This document shows, piece by piece, positions 56,934 to 64,000 of a DNA stretch of 64,000 bases. The notes beneath the pieces are model-generated. The model did no database searches and had not been told where the DNA came from. It was given only the letters and a program-made list of their open reading frames with translations. The stretch comes from an uncultured Cyclobacteriaceae bacterium (lineage in GTDB: Bacteria; Bacteroidota; Bacteroidia; Cytophagales; Cyclobacteriaceae). The stretch spans positions 451,001 through 515,000 of the forward strand of contig CALSPM010000005.1 in assembly GCA_943788235.1 (NCBI GenBank). Reading direction: 5' to 3'. Position 1 is the stretch's first letter, and every line of letters starts with the position of its first letter. The translations under genes and the position numbers were made by a program.

Positions 56934-56950
56934 ATCTCATAATATGAGAT
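56934..56950. promoter_or_regulatory. Palindrome, possible operator
   Basis: ATCTCATA and TATGAGAT form 8 bp arms around one base, in the divergent region between the xylose operon and the ROK kinase gene. The form resembles a dimeric regulator site. A second, unrelated palindrome is 37 bp away. Confidence 0.45.
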
Positions 56951-56972
56951 GATTTGGTTAAGCGTTAAGTTA

Positions 56973-56985
56973 AACTAGACTAGTT
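56973..56985. promoter_or_regulatory. Second palindrome in the xyl/ROK divergent region
   Basis: AACTAG, one base and CTAGTT form 6 bp arms. It could be an operator for the ROK kinase operon or a chance palindrome. No regulator gene is adjacent. Confidence 0.3.
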
Positions 56986-57038
56986 GAATCAGGAGGGTCT
57001 GGAAATAAATCCAGTATTTAAAGTGAAAATAAGAAAAA

Positions 57039-57941
57039 ATGCCGATTTGGGGAATAGATTTAGGAGGTACTAAAATAGAAGGAGTGGTTCTTAATGACGA
57101 CAGCGTACCCAAAATATTGGTGAGAAAGCGTATCGATACAGAAGCAGCCCAAGGTTATCATCACATCATAATTAGAATAAAATTACTTGTTGACATGATG
57201 GCTCATGAATTGGGATATTTTCCAGAAAAGATAGGCCTCGGAACACCAGGAACCATTGATCCTATTTCAGGTCTCATGAAAAACTCAAATACGACCATAC
57301 TAAATGGTAGGTGTTTTAAAGAAGATGTCAAAAAAGCTTTGGATATCCCTCTACAAATGGCAAATGATGCCAATTGTTTTGCTTTGGCAGAATATAAAAT
57401 GGGCATAGTTCCGCGAAAATTACCTGAAGCAAACGTAGTCTTTGGGGTGATTATGGGTACTGGTGTTGGCGGTGGTATTATCGTCAATGGGCAATTGATC
57501 TCTGGACGTCAAGGCATTGGGGGAGAATGGGGTCATAATTTTTTAGACGTGTCTGGAGGGTCCTGTTATTGTGGGAAAATAGGCTGTGTGGAAACCGTTA
57601 TTTCAGGTAAAAATTTAGAGCGGTATCATTACGAAAAATTTCATGAATCAAAAAAACTTAAGGATATTTATCAAGGACATCTCTTGGGAACGTCATCCAA
57701 TGACACTCATACAGTTAACAGATTGATAACACAGTTTGGAAGGGCAATGGCTGGAGTAATTAATATTTTGGACCCTGACATTATCGTCATCGGAGGAGGG
57801 GTGGGAAATATTGATTTACTGTATACTGAGGGCTTAAAAGAGATAAAAAAGCATGTCTTTAATTTAAAGTTGGATACTATTTTTCACAAACCCTTATTGG
57901 GAGACAGTGCGGGGGTCTTTGGCGCAGCCTATTTAGCTTAG
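57039..57941 (+). CDS. ROK-family sugar kinase
   Basis: The 300-residue protein has an N-terminal ATP site GIDLGGTKIEGVV, a GTGVGGG segment near 140, the ROK signature IGGEWGHN and the zinc site CYCGKIGCVE near 177-186. These show an active ROK kinase, not a repressor, since there is no helix-turn-helix. Glucose, fructose or N-acetyl sugars are typical substrates. It is first of four coupled genes on the plus strand, divergent from the xylose operon. It likely phosphorylates a monosaccharide released by the amylase. Confidence 0.9.
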   Translation: MPIWGIDLGGTKIEGVVLNDDSVPKILVRKRIDTEAAQGYHHIIIRIKLLVDMMAHELGYFPEKIGLGTPGTIDPISGLMKNSNTTILNGRCFKEDVKKALDIPLQMANDANCFALAEYKMGIVPRKLPEANVVFGVIMGTGVGGGIIVNGQLISGRQGIGGEWGHNFLDVSGGSCYCGKIGCVETVISGKNLERYHYEKFHESKKLKDIYQGHLLGTSSNDTHTVNRLITQFGRAMAGVINILDPDIIVIGGGVGNIDLLYTEGLKEIKKHVFNLKLDTIFHKPLLGDSAGVFGAAYLA

Positions 57942-57943
57942 TC

Positions 57944-59008
57944 ATGGCTGCTCCAGATATTCTTATAAACGAACATCTTGATACGGTTTTAAAGAGTGCC
58001 TGGGAGTCCAATATCAACAATCAGTCAAGATGGGTGATTTTCAGTGACCTTCATATGGGTGATGGAAGTACAAAAGATGATTTCAAGTCTAATTCTGAGT
58101 TGTTTCAAAGTACTTTGAGAGACTATTATTTAAAGCATGATTATTCTTTAGTGCTCAATGGAGACGTTGAGGAGTTACAAAGATTTTCATTAGATCTGAT
58201 TTTGAAGAATTGGAGACCTGTTTATAAGCTTTTTGATGCCTTCGCAAACAAAAATAGATTGGCCAAAACCTACGGAAACCATGATCTTCAGTTGAAGTTT
58301 CAAAAGCCACCTTATGATTATCAAATGTCAGAAGCCTGTAAATTAAGTTATGAGGGGGGGCATATTTTTATTTATCATGGGCATCAAGCCTCAAAAAAAT
58401 ATCAGCGTCAGAATGATTTAGTAGGGTTCACATTGAAATATTTTGCTAACCCCCTTAGGATAAAAAACTATTCTGTTTCACATTCCAGTAAAAAAAAATA
58501 TAAGATAGAAAAACGGGCTTATGAGCATGCCATTAAGAGGAATCAAATAAGTATTATAGGCCATACGCACCGGCCATTGTTTGAATCTTTACACAAAGTG
58601 GATCGATTGCGATTTAAGATTGATCAGTTATGTCGAGACTATCTGATCAGCAGGTCATCCAATCAGGAGAGTATTGCTCATTCGATCAAGTTTTACCAAG
58701 TAGAACTTGAAAAAAGTCATCAAATTGATAATTTAAAAAACACCAATAGTTCTATTTATCATCATAATCTGGCCATACCCTGTCTTTTTAATTCAGGTAC
58801 GGTCACAGGGAAGCGAGGGATCACATGTTTGGAAATATCAGATGGGAAAATGAGATTGATTCATTGGTTTGATAAAAATATTTCCAAAAAATATTTACAG
58901 TATACCGGTTATGATCCCATCTTATTGCCCAAAACCGAATTTTATAGAATGGTGATTAATGAAGACACCTTACATTATATTTTTGCACGAATCAAATTAT
59001 TACGTTGA
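57944..59008 (+). CDS. Calcineurin-like metallophosphoesterase
   Basis: The 354-residue protein has the five-part metal-binding motif: DLHMGDG near 29, NGDVEEL near 67, YGNHDLQ near 105, YHGHQA near 142 and GHTHRP near 207. The substrate is unknown. No signal peptide is seen, so it is cytoplasmic. It lies 2 bp after the ROK kinase and overlaps the next gene by 1-4 bp. Confidence 0.88.
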   Translation: MAAPDILINEHLDTVLKSAWESNINNQSRWVIFSDLHMGDGSTKDDFKSNSELFQSTLRDYYLKHDYSLVLNGDVEELQRFSLDLILKNWRPVYKLFDAFANKNRLAKTYGNHDLQLKFQKPPYDYQMSEACKLSYEGGHIFIYHGHQASKKYQRQNDLVGFTLKYFANPLRIKNYSVSHSSKKKYKIEKRAYEHAIKRNQISIIGHTHRPLFESLHKVDRLRFKIDQLCRDYLISRSSNQESIAHSIKFYQVELEKSHQIDNLKNTNSSIYHHNLAIPCLFNSGTVTGKRGITCLEISDGKMRLIHWFDKNISKKYLQYTGYDPILLPKTEFYRMVINEDTLHYIFARIKLLR

Positions 59009-59919
59009 TGAGAAACCTCTTGATATTTATTGCATTACTCGCAGGCGTTCAATGTGGACCGCAAAGAGTTTCTGAGGTATTGGATAAAGGCGGATCACTA
59101 GATCTTCAAGGGCATAGAGGTATGCGGGGCTTGTTTCCTGAGAATTCTATTTTAGGATTTCTTAAAGCTTTGGAATTAGGGGTGAATACCCTAGAATTGG
59201 ACATTGTGATGTCTGGGGATACCCAATTGGTGGTGAGTCATGAGCCTTTCATTTCATCAGCGATCTGTCAGTATCCTGGGGGGCAACAGATACCCAAAGA
59301 GACGGAAAAGGATCTGAATATGTATCATATGACTTATCAAGAGATCAAGGCATTTGATTGTGGCTCATTATTCAACAATGATTTTCTTTTGCAAGAAAAG
59401 AGTTGGATTTCAAAACCTTTACTGACAAAGGTTTTAGATACGGTTGAGCAGGTGGCAACCGCCAAAGGTCAGCTCATTAATTACAATATAGAATTAAAAT
59501 CTGAACTAGCATTAGAGGGTGTTTATCATCCTGAAGTCGCGGTATTTTGTCAAGTAGCTTATCAGGCGATCAACGATCAAGTAGATTGGTGTAGGATTAC
59601 CATTCAGTCTTTTGATTTTCGAATACTGCGATATTTTAATAGGCATTATCCGGAGGTTCAATTGGCGCTACTTATTGAAAATGAGCTTTCTTGGGAGTTA
59701 AACATTGATTCTCTTGGATTTAAACCTGAAATATATAGTTGCGACTACACCCTATTGAGTGCAGATACCATTAGTGAACTGCAGGAGAAAAATATGAAGG
59801 TCATTCCTTGGACGGTGAATGATTCTATAGATATGCGGCAACTTATTCATTGGGGAGTGAATGGATTGATAACAGATTATCCTAATATTGCCCTTCAAAT
59901 ATTAAATGTAAGAAGATGA
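59008..59919 (+). CDS. Glycerophosphodiester phosphodiesterase-like lipoprotein
   Basis: The 303-residue protein begins with a lipoprotein signal (LLAGVQC, Cys16). It has the GDPD motif DLQGHRGMRGLFPENS near 32-47, LELDIVMSGD near 65 (metal ligands), VVSHEP near 77 and a C-terminal VNGLITDYP. It cleaves glycerophosphodiesters to glycerol 3-phosphate and an alcohol. ATG at 59008 is chosen over the TTG at 59005. It ends with a 4 bp overlap with the following kinase gene. Confidence 0.88.
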   Translation: MRNLLIFIALLAGVQCGPQRVSEVLDKGGSLDLQGHRGMRGLFPENSILGFLKALELGVNTLELDIVMSGDTQLVVSHEPFISSAICQYPGGQQIPKETEKDLNMYHMTYQEIKAFDCGSLFNNDFLLQEKSWISKPLLTKVLDTVEQVATAKGQLINYNIELKSELALEGVYHPEVAVFCQVAYQAINDQVDWCRITIQSFDFRILRYFNRHYPEVQLALLIENELSWELNIDSLGFKPEIYSCDYTLLSADTISELQEKNMKVIPWTVNDSIDMRQLIHWGVNGLITDYPNIALQILNVRR

Positions 59920-60923
59920 GTGCTAAGAAATATGATGTTTATGCTATTGGAAATGCCATTGTAGATTATGAAATTGAAGTTGATAACGCCTTTTTAGAAG
60001 CAAATGGTGTAGAGAAAGGGTTGATGACATTGGCCGAACAAGATCGGCAAGATGGTTTGTTGCGAGCAGCAAAAAGTAACATCAGAAAAAAACAAGCGGG
60101 AGGTTCTGCTGCTAATTCTGTAGTAGCCCTTGCACAGTTGGGGGGTACTGGCTTTTATTCATGCAAAGTTGCTTCGGATGTTGACGGTACATTTTATAGG
60201 TACGATTTAGTAGAGCAAGGGGTAGCTACCAATTTATCTGATGCCAAGTTCGATGAGGGTGTGACAGGAAAATGCTTGGTAATGATTACTCCCGATGCTG
60301 AACGAACGATGAGTACTTTTTTAGGGATTTCATCAAATCTTTCTCCCTCAGAATTGAATTTAGGTCAATTAGAGAATTCTCATTATTTGTTTTTGGAGGG
60401 ATATTTAGTTTCAAGTCCTTCCGGTTTTGAAGCGATAAAAGAAGCAAAAAAGCGGGCAAAAATGGTAGGTGTTAAAATAGCGCTTACCTTCTCAGACCCA
60501 AGTATGGTCAAATATTTTGGAGACCAAATGCATGAAGTGGTGGGAGATGGCGTTGATTTACTCTTTTGCAACGAGGAGGAAGCTCGGTTGTATGCCGGAA
60601 CTGACGATTTAACGCAGGCGATTGAAAAGTTAAAAAAAACAACGAAGTCTTATGTTTTAACGCTGGGGAGCAAAGGGGCTCAGATCTGGGATGGTGAGAA
60701 CACCCATCACATTGATGCCGTTAAGACACAGGCCGTTGATACAACAGGTGCTGGAGACATTTATGCAGGAACTTTTTTGTACGGAATTAATCATGGACTT
60801 TCTTATGTGGAAGCTGGAAATTTAGCAAGTTTGGCAGCTTCTCAAGTGGTATCACAATATGGCCCAAGACTAAAGAAATCTAAAATTCGAGAATTTCTTA
60901 CTGAGATAACGAATAAAAACTAA
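59916..60923 (+). CDS. PfkB-family kinase, adenosine kinase-like
   Basis: The 335-residue protein has the PfkB motifs GGSAANSVVALAQLGG near 62 and DTTGAGDIYAG near 275, where Asp is the catalytic base. The N-terminal GNAIVDYEIEV and the overall pattern resemble adenosine kinase more than ribokinase or fructokinase. The substrate is probably adenosine or another nucleoside, but sugar kinases have the same motifs. It ends the ROK operon, overlapping the GDPD gene by 4 bp. Confidence 0.86.
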   Translation: MSAKKYDVYAIGNAIVDYEIEVDNAFLEANGVEKGLMTLAEQDRQDGLLRAAKSNIRKKQAGGSAANSVVALAQLGGTGFYSCKVASDVDGTFYRYDLVEQGVATNLSDAKFDEGVTGKCLVMITPDAERTMSTFLGISSNLSPSELNLGQLENSHYLFLEGYLVSSPSGFEAIKEAKKRAKMVGVKIALTFSDPSMVKYFGDQMHEVVGDGVDLLFCNEEEARLYAGTDDLTQAIEKLKKTTKSYVLTLGSKGAQIWDGENTHHIDAVKTQAVDTTGAGDIYAGTFLYGINHGLSYVEAGNLASLAASQVVSQYGPRLKKSKIREFLTEITNKN

Positions 60924-60930
60924 CACTTAT

Positions 60931-60962
60931 TTTGTAAATGGGTAAGTATTAACCTATTTTTG
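60931..60962 (+). promoter_or_regulatory. Promoter of rpmH
   Basis: TTTG at 60931-60934, a 20 bp spacer and TATTTTTG at 60955-60962 closely match the Bacteroidota promoter. It lies 35 bp before the rpmH start and probably drives rpmH, rnpA and the S41 protease gene. Confidence 0.7.
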
Positions 60963-60997
60963 CCCTCCGTTTTGCTAGGACAAAATAATAATATTCG

Positions 60998-61153
60998 ATG
61001 AAAAGGACATTTCAGCCATCAGTAAGGAAAAGAAAAAATAAGCATGGGTTTAGATCCAAAATGGAGACAGCCAGTGGTAGAAACCTCCTTGCCAGAAGAA
61101 GAGCAAAGGGAAGGAAAAAATTAACCGTTTCTGACGAGAAACGATCCAAATAA
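60998..61153 (+). CDS. rpmH: 50S ribosomal protein L34
   Basis: The 51-residue, strongly basic protein begins [18 protein letters not shown], the typical L34 start, and continues [26 protein letters not shown]. Length and composition fit the family. The frame is too short for a simple ORF scan. It is 10 bp before rnpA, the usual rpmH-rnpA order. Confidence 0.97.
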   Translation: MKRTFQPSVRKRKNKHGFRSKMETASGRNLLARRRAKGRKKLTVSDEKRSK

Positions 61154-61163
61154 TATTGAGGGC

Positions 61164-61559
61164 ATGAGTGTATCAGCCCAACCAAAACCTAATTGCAGTT
61201 TTTCTAAGACTGAAAGGTTAAGTAGTAAAGTAAAAATAGAGGAGCTTTTCAAAAGAGGTTCCTCTTTTCGTTTACAAAAATTCCGGATCATACTACTTTC
61301 ACAACCACTAGATCAAGGTAGGCAGGTCCTTATCAGCGTATCTAAAAAACTTCATAAGTCAGCCGTAAGTCGAAATAGAATCAAACGGCTTATTCGCGAA
61401 GTCTACAGACAGAATAGGGAAATTATCAATGCCAGAGATCAGGGTTATCGCATGGCAATCATCTACCTCGGGTCCACCATGCCTACCCATAGTGAGGTAG
61501 AAGGGCAACTTGTTAACCTTTTCAAACGTTTGAATATAAATATAGATGAGATTGTCTAA
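61164..61559 (+). CDS. rnpA: Ribonuclease P protein component
   Basis: The 131-residue basic protein has the RnpA signature SKKLHKSAVSRNRIKRLIRE near 60-80 (split at the RNR motif), which contacts pre-tRNA and M1 RNA. It functions with the RNase P RNA, which is not in this window. The order rpmH-rnpA supports the call. Confidence 0.95.
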   Translation: MSVSAQPKPNCSFSKTERLSSKVKIEELFKRGSSFRLQKFRIILLSQPLDQGRQVLISVSKKLHKSAVSRNRIKRLIREVYRQNREIINARDQGYRMAIIYLGSTMPTHSEVEGQLVNLFKRLNINIDEIV

Positions 61560-61571
61560 ATTGAATGTACA

Positions 61572-63209
61572 ATGAGAAAGTATCCTTTCATAATAATTCC
61601 AATAATTCTTTTTTTATCTCTTGCTTTTAAAACCGTAGAGCAGGATGATCGCTTTTTTCAGATTGTAAAGAGCCTAGATGTTTTTACTACCTTATTTAAA
61701 GAGGTAAATGCCTACTATGTGGAAGAGATTAATCCGACTGAGTTGATGAAAATAGGTATTGATGCCATGCTATCATCTCTAGATCCTTACACTGATTATA
61801 TTCCAGAAGATGATATTGAAGATTATCGGACCATGACCACGGGTGAATATGGGGGTATTGGAGCGGTCATAGAAAAGAAGGGGGGAATTAATACGGTGGT
61901 TATGCCCTACAAGAACGCACCTGCGGCACGCTCAGGACTTTTGATAGGGGATCAAATCTTAAAAATAAACAATATAGCATTAAGCGGAAAGAAAGCCTAT
62001 GAGATCAGTAATCTCTTAAAGAGTCAGGTCAATGCCCAAATAACCTTGGAAATCAAAAGAATGAATAAGCCGGAGGTCTTTGAAATTTCTTTGGCAACCG
62101 AAAAAATAGTTATTAAAAACGTGCCCTATGCTGGGTTGGTGAAAGTGGGTGTAGGTTACATTAAGTTAACAGATTTTACCACCAATGCAGGTAAAGAAGT
62201 AGGTGAGGCCCTAAAGGAATTAACGAAGCAAGGAGTGTCAAAACTTATTTTAGATTTAAGAGGCAACCCAGGAGGTCTATTAGATGAGGCCATCAATGTT
62301 TCCAATATATTTATACCCAAAGGAGTCGAAATCGTGAGTACCAAGGGCAAATTAGAGGAATGGACGAAAGTCTATAATACAAAGAACCAATCTATTGACG
62401 CTAAAATCCCATTGGTTGTTTTGATCGATGAGCGCAGTGCATCTGCGGCTGAAATTGTGGCAGGTGTTGTGCAAGATTATGATAGAGGGGTGTTGGTAGG
62501 CAGAAAAACTTATGGTAAAGGATTGGTTCAGCAAACGCGACCACTGGCGTACAATGCTCAATTAAAAGTTACCACTGCCAAATATTACATACCTAGCGGG
62601 CGCTGTATTCAAGCGATTGATTATGGCACGAAAGGGACGGCAAAAATAGCTGATTCATTGAAGTCCACTTTTAGGACATCAAATGGTAGGGCGGTACTAG
62701 ATGGAGGGGGTGTAGACCCTGACATTTTGATCGACCCATTTAAATTTGCTGTGGTGTCTTACAGGTTGAAGCAAAAGAATTTAATATTTAACTTTGCTAC
62801 GAAATATTATTTTGATCATGATACATTGGCGAGTGCGAGAGATTTTGAGTTAAGCGAGCCAGAATTCCAACATTTTTTAGTCTGGCTCGAGCACCAATCT
62901 TTCAATTATCAAACACCGCTTGAAATCAAATTAAAACAAGCACTGGACTTGGCCAAAGCGGGAGCTAGAAGCGAGCAAGTTCACCAAAGCATTATTGAAC
63001 TCAATGCGCTTCTTCAAAGCGAAAAAAAGAAGGATTTAATCCACCATAAAAGTGAAATAAAACAGCTAATCAAACAAGATATTATCAGTAGATATTTCTT
63101 TCAAGAAGGTATTATTGAAGCTTCTTTTGATACGGATTTGGACATCCTTAAAGCCGTTGAAATATTGGAAGATACCGAATCTTATGATGGCATATTAAAA
63201 CCCAATTGA
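61572..63209 (+). CDS. S41 C-terminal processing protease, second copy
   Basis: The 545-residue protein has an N-terminal signal or anchor, a PDZ domain (about 95-165) and the S41 dyad: Ser in DERSASAAE near 289 and Lys in YGKGLVQ near 315. It is 12 bp after rnpA and 1 bp before tsaB, so it is in the same operon. It is a paralogue of the minus-strand protease at 23862. Confidence 0.92.
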   Translation: MRKYPFIIIPIILFLSLAFKTVEQDDRFFQIVKSLDVFTTLFKEVNAYYVEEINPTELMKIGIDAMLSSLDPYTDYIPEDDIEDYRTMTTGEYGGIGAVIEKKGGINTVVMPYKNAPAARSGLLIGDQILKINNIALSGKKAYEISNLLKSQVNAQITLEIKRMNKPEVFEISLATEKIVIKNVPYAGLVKVGVGYIKLTDFTTNAGKEVGEALKELTKQGVSKLILDLRGNPGGLLDEAINVSNIFIPKGVEIVSTKGKLEEWTKVYNTKNQSIDAKIPLVVLIDERSASAAEIVAGVVQDYDRGVLVGRKTYGKGLVQQTRPLAYNAQLKVTTAKYYIPSGRCIQAIDYGTKGTAKIADSLKSTFRTSNGRAVLDGGGVDPDILIDPFKFAVVSYRLKQKNLIFNFATKYYFDHDTLASARDFELSEPEFQHFLVWLEHQSFNYQTPLEIKLKQALDLAKAGARSEQVHQSIIELNALLQSEKKKDLIHHKSEIKQLIKQDIISRYFFQEGIIEASFDTDLDILKAVEILEDTESYDGILKPN

Positions 63210-63210
63210 T

Positions 63211-63894
63211 TTGATTTTAAGTATTGAAACCTCGACATCTGTATGCTCACTGGCGTTGCATCAAGAGGGACTGTGCCTAGCAGAGCAGATTTACAACCTG
63301 CCCAAGTCACATGCCACCTTAATGCCTGAGGTCATAAGGCAGCTATTAGATAATTTAAACGTACAGCGAAGCGCATTAGAAGCCATTGCGATATCAGATG
63401 GACCGGGATCCTATACGGGATTACGCATAGGCACCGCTACGGGGAAAGGACTTTGCAGTGCATTGGATATCCCCCTGATTTCTGTCAATTCCTTAGACAT
63501 CATGATTGAAGAGATGCGACCTATAGTTGCAGACATCAGTTATATTGCACCTATGATTGATGCACGACGTATGGAAGTGTATATGAAGTTAGTCAATAAA
63601 AAAGGCTCGGAGTTAAAGGATACTCGAGCGGTGATTTTAACACCTGACTTATTTGATAACTATATTGAGTATCCGATACTCTTGGTTGGGGACGGAGCCA
63701 TAAAATGTGAAGGATTTATTGATCATCCTCACCTCAAAATAGTAGCTGATATTTATCCGCGCGCCCAATGTATGGGTATATTAGCCTTTCAAAAGTTTAA
63801 AGAGGGATCTTTTGAAAATTTACAAGATTTTGAGCCAAATTATCTTAAAGAATTCTATACTATGCCCTCCAAAAATCCTCTAGGCAATTTATGA
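63211..63894 (+). CDS. tsaB: tRNA threonylcarbamoyladenosine biosynthesis protein TsaB
   Basis: The 227-residue protein has the TsaB motif ISDGPGSYTGLRIG near 61-74 and starts ILSIETSTSVCSLALH. It partners TsaD in making the t6A modification. The start is TTG at 63211, one base after the preceding stop. No ATG fits the family's first strand. It overlaps the next gene by 4 bp. Confidence 0.93.
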   Translation: MILSIETSTSVCSLALHQEGLCLAEQIYNLPKSHATLMPEVIRQLLDNLNVQRSALEAIAISDGPGSYTGLRIGTATGKGLCSALDIPLISVNSLDIMIEEMRPIVADISYIAPMIDARRMEVYMKLVNKKGSELKDTRAVILTPDLFDNYIEYPILLVGDGAIKCEGFIDHPHLKIVADIYPRAQCMGILAFQKFKEGSFENLQDFEPNYLKEFYTMPSKNPLGNL

Positions 63895-64000
63895 AAGCAG
63901 AAGATACTATCGTCAATAGAGTAGAAAAATCAGGACTCTTGACCATTGATTTACAAGATTATCTCACGGATATTCAAACGCGGGTCATAGATCTTAAGGA
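63891..64000 (+). CDS. DUF2480 family protein (partial)
   Basis: The frame begins ATG at 63891 (ATGA overlap with tsaB) and runs off the window after 36 codons. The start MKAEDTIVNRVEKSGLLT, followed by a DLQDY segment, resembles the DUF2480 family of Bacteroidota. Most of the gene is outside, and function is not known. Confidence 0.7.
   Translation, partial: MKAEDTIVNRVEKSGLLTIDLQDYLTDIQTRVIDLK

Noticed and set aside
1..64000. Insertion sequences, prophage, plasmid or secondary-metabolite genes
   Set aside because: I read all frames and found no transposase, integrase, phage structural gene or biosynthetic cluster.

Overview
The window is a 64 kb chromosomal segment of a Bacteroidota bacterium, most likely a marine or environmental member of the Cytophagales. 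The evidence is SusC/SusD-type outer-membrane genes, a PorZ homologue and a type IX secretion sorting domain, Bacteroidota promoters (TTTG, 19-20 bp, TAnnTTTG), few Shine-Dalgarno sequences and moderately AT-rich DNA. The family or genus cannot be fixed from the sequence alone. There is no CRISPR array, transposase, prophage or plasmid gene.

Layout. 1-2329 (minus): dTDP-rhamnose genes rfbB-rfbA-rfbC, with rfbC cut by the window edge. 2538-7005 (plus): a cytochrome c maturation operon ccmB-C-D-E-F, in which CcmE carries a Cys-x3-Tyr heme site instead of His-x3-Tyr. 7018-10763: a DUF2520 protein, a UbiA prenyltransferase, purN and purH. 10824-16216: the rod-shape operon mreB-mreC-mreD-mrdA-rodA. 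16217-30429: housekeeping and hypothetical genes, including tdk-porZ-recO, a chromate transporter, two unrecognised proteins, a C-terminal processing protease, a RIC/YtfE-like di-iron protein, ruvX-def-nitrilase and murF. A tRNA-Val(TAC) with a near-consensus promoter follows.

30570-31520 is a gene graveyard. It holds a truncated XRE-type regulator on the minus strand with a terminator, fused head to head with the orphan 3' end of an FG-GAP protein gene. Then comes a polysaccharide-utilisation-like locus. A LacI-family regulator faces a pair of palindromic operators spaced 31 bp apart. Next come susC and susD, a strong terminator, three tandem FG-GAP/ASPIC-UnbV lipoproteins of about 1,100 residues, and a small lipoprotein of unknown function between the first two. 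A secreted GH13 alpha-amylase with a type IX signal and a lipoprotein of the vanadium haloperoxidase/PAP2 family complete it. Adjacent on the minus strand is a xylose operon (Na+/sugar symporter, xylulokinase, xylose isomerase), divergent from a ROK kinase operon that also encodes a metallophosphoesterase, a glycerophosphodiesterase and a PfkB (adenosine-type) kinase.

The right end carries rpmH (absent from simple long-ORF scans), rnpA, a second S41 protease, tsaB and the start of a DUF2480 gene.

The most distinctive content is the carbohydrate region. LacI probably controls susCD. The SusCD pair would import oligosaccharide, the amylase would cut alpha-glucan outside the cell, and the symporter, XylA, XylB and ROK enzymes would handle monosaccharides. 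The three double-propeller lipoproteins take the place usually held by SusE/F-like surface glycan-binding proteins, and their function is not established.
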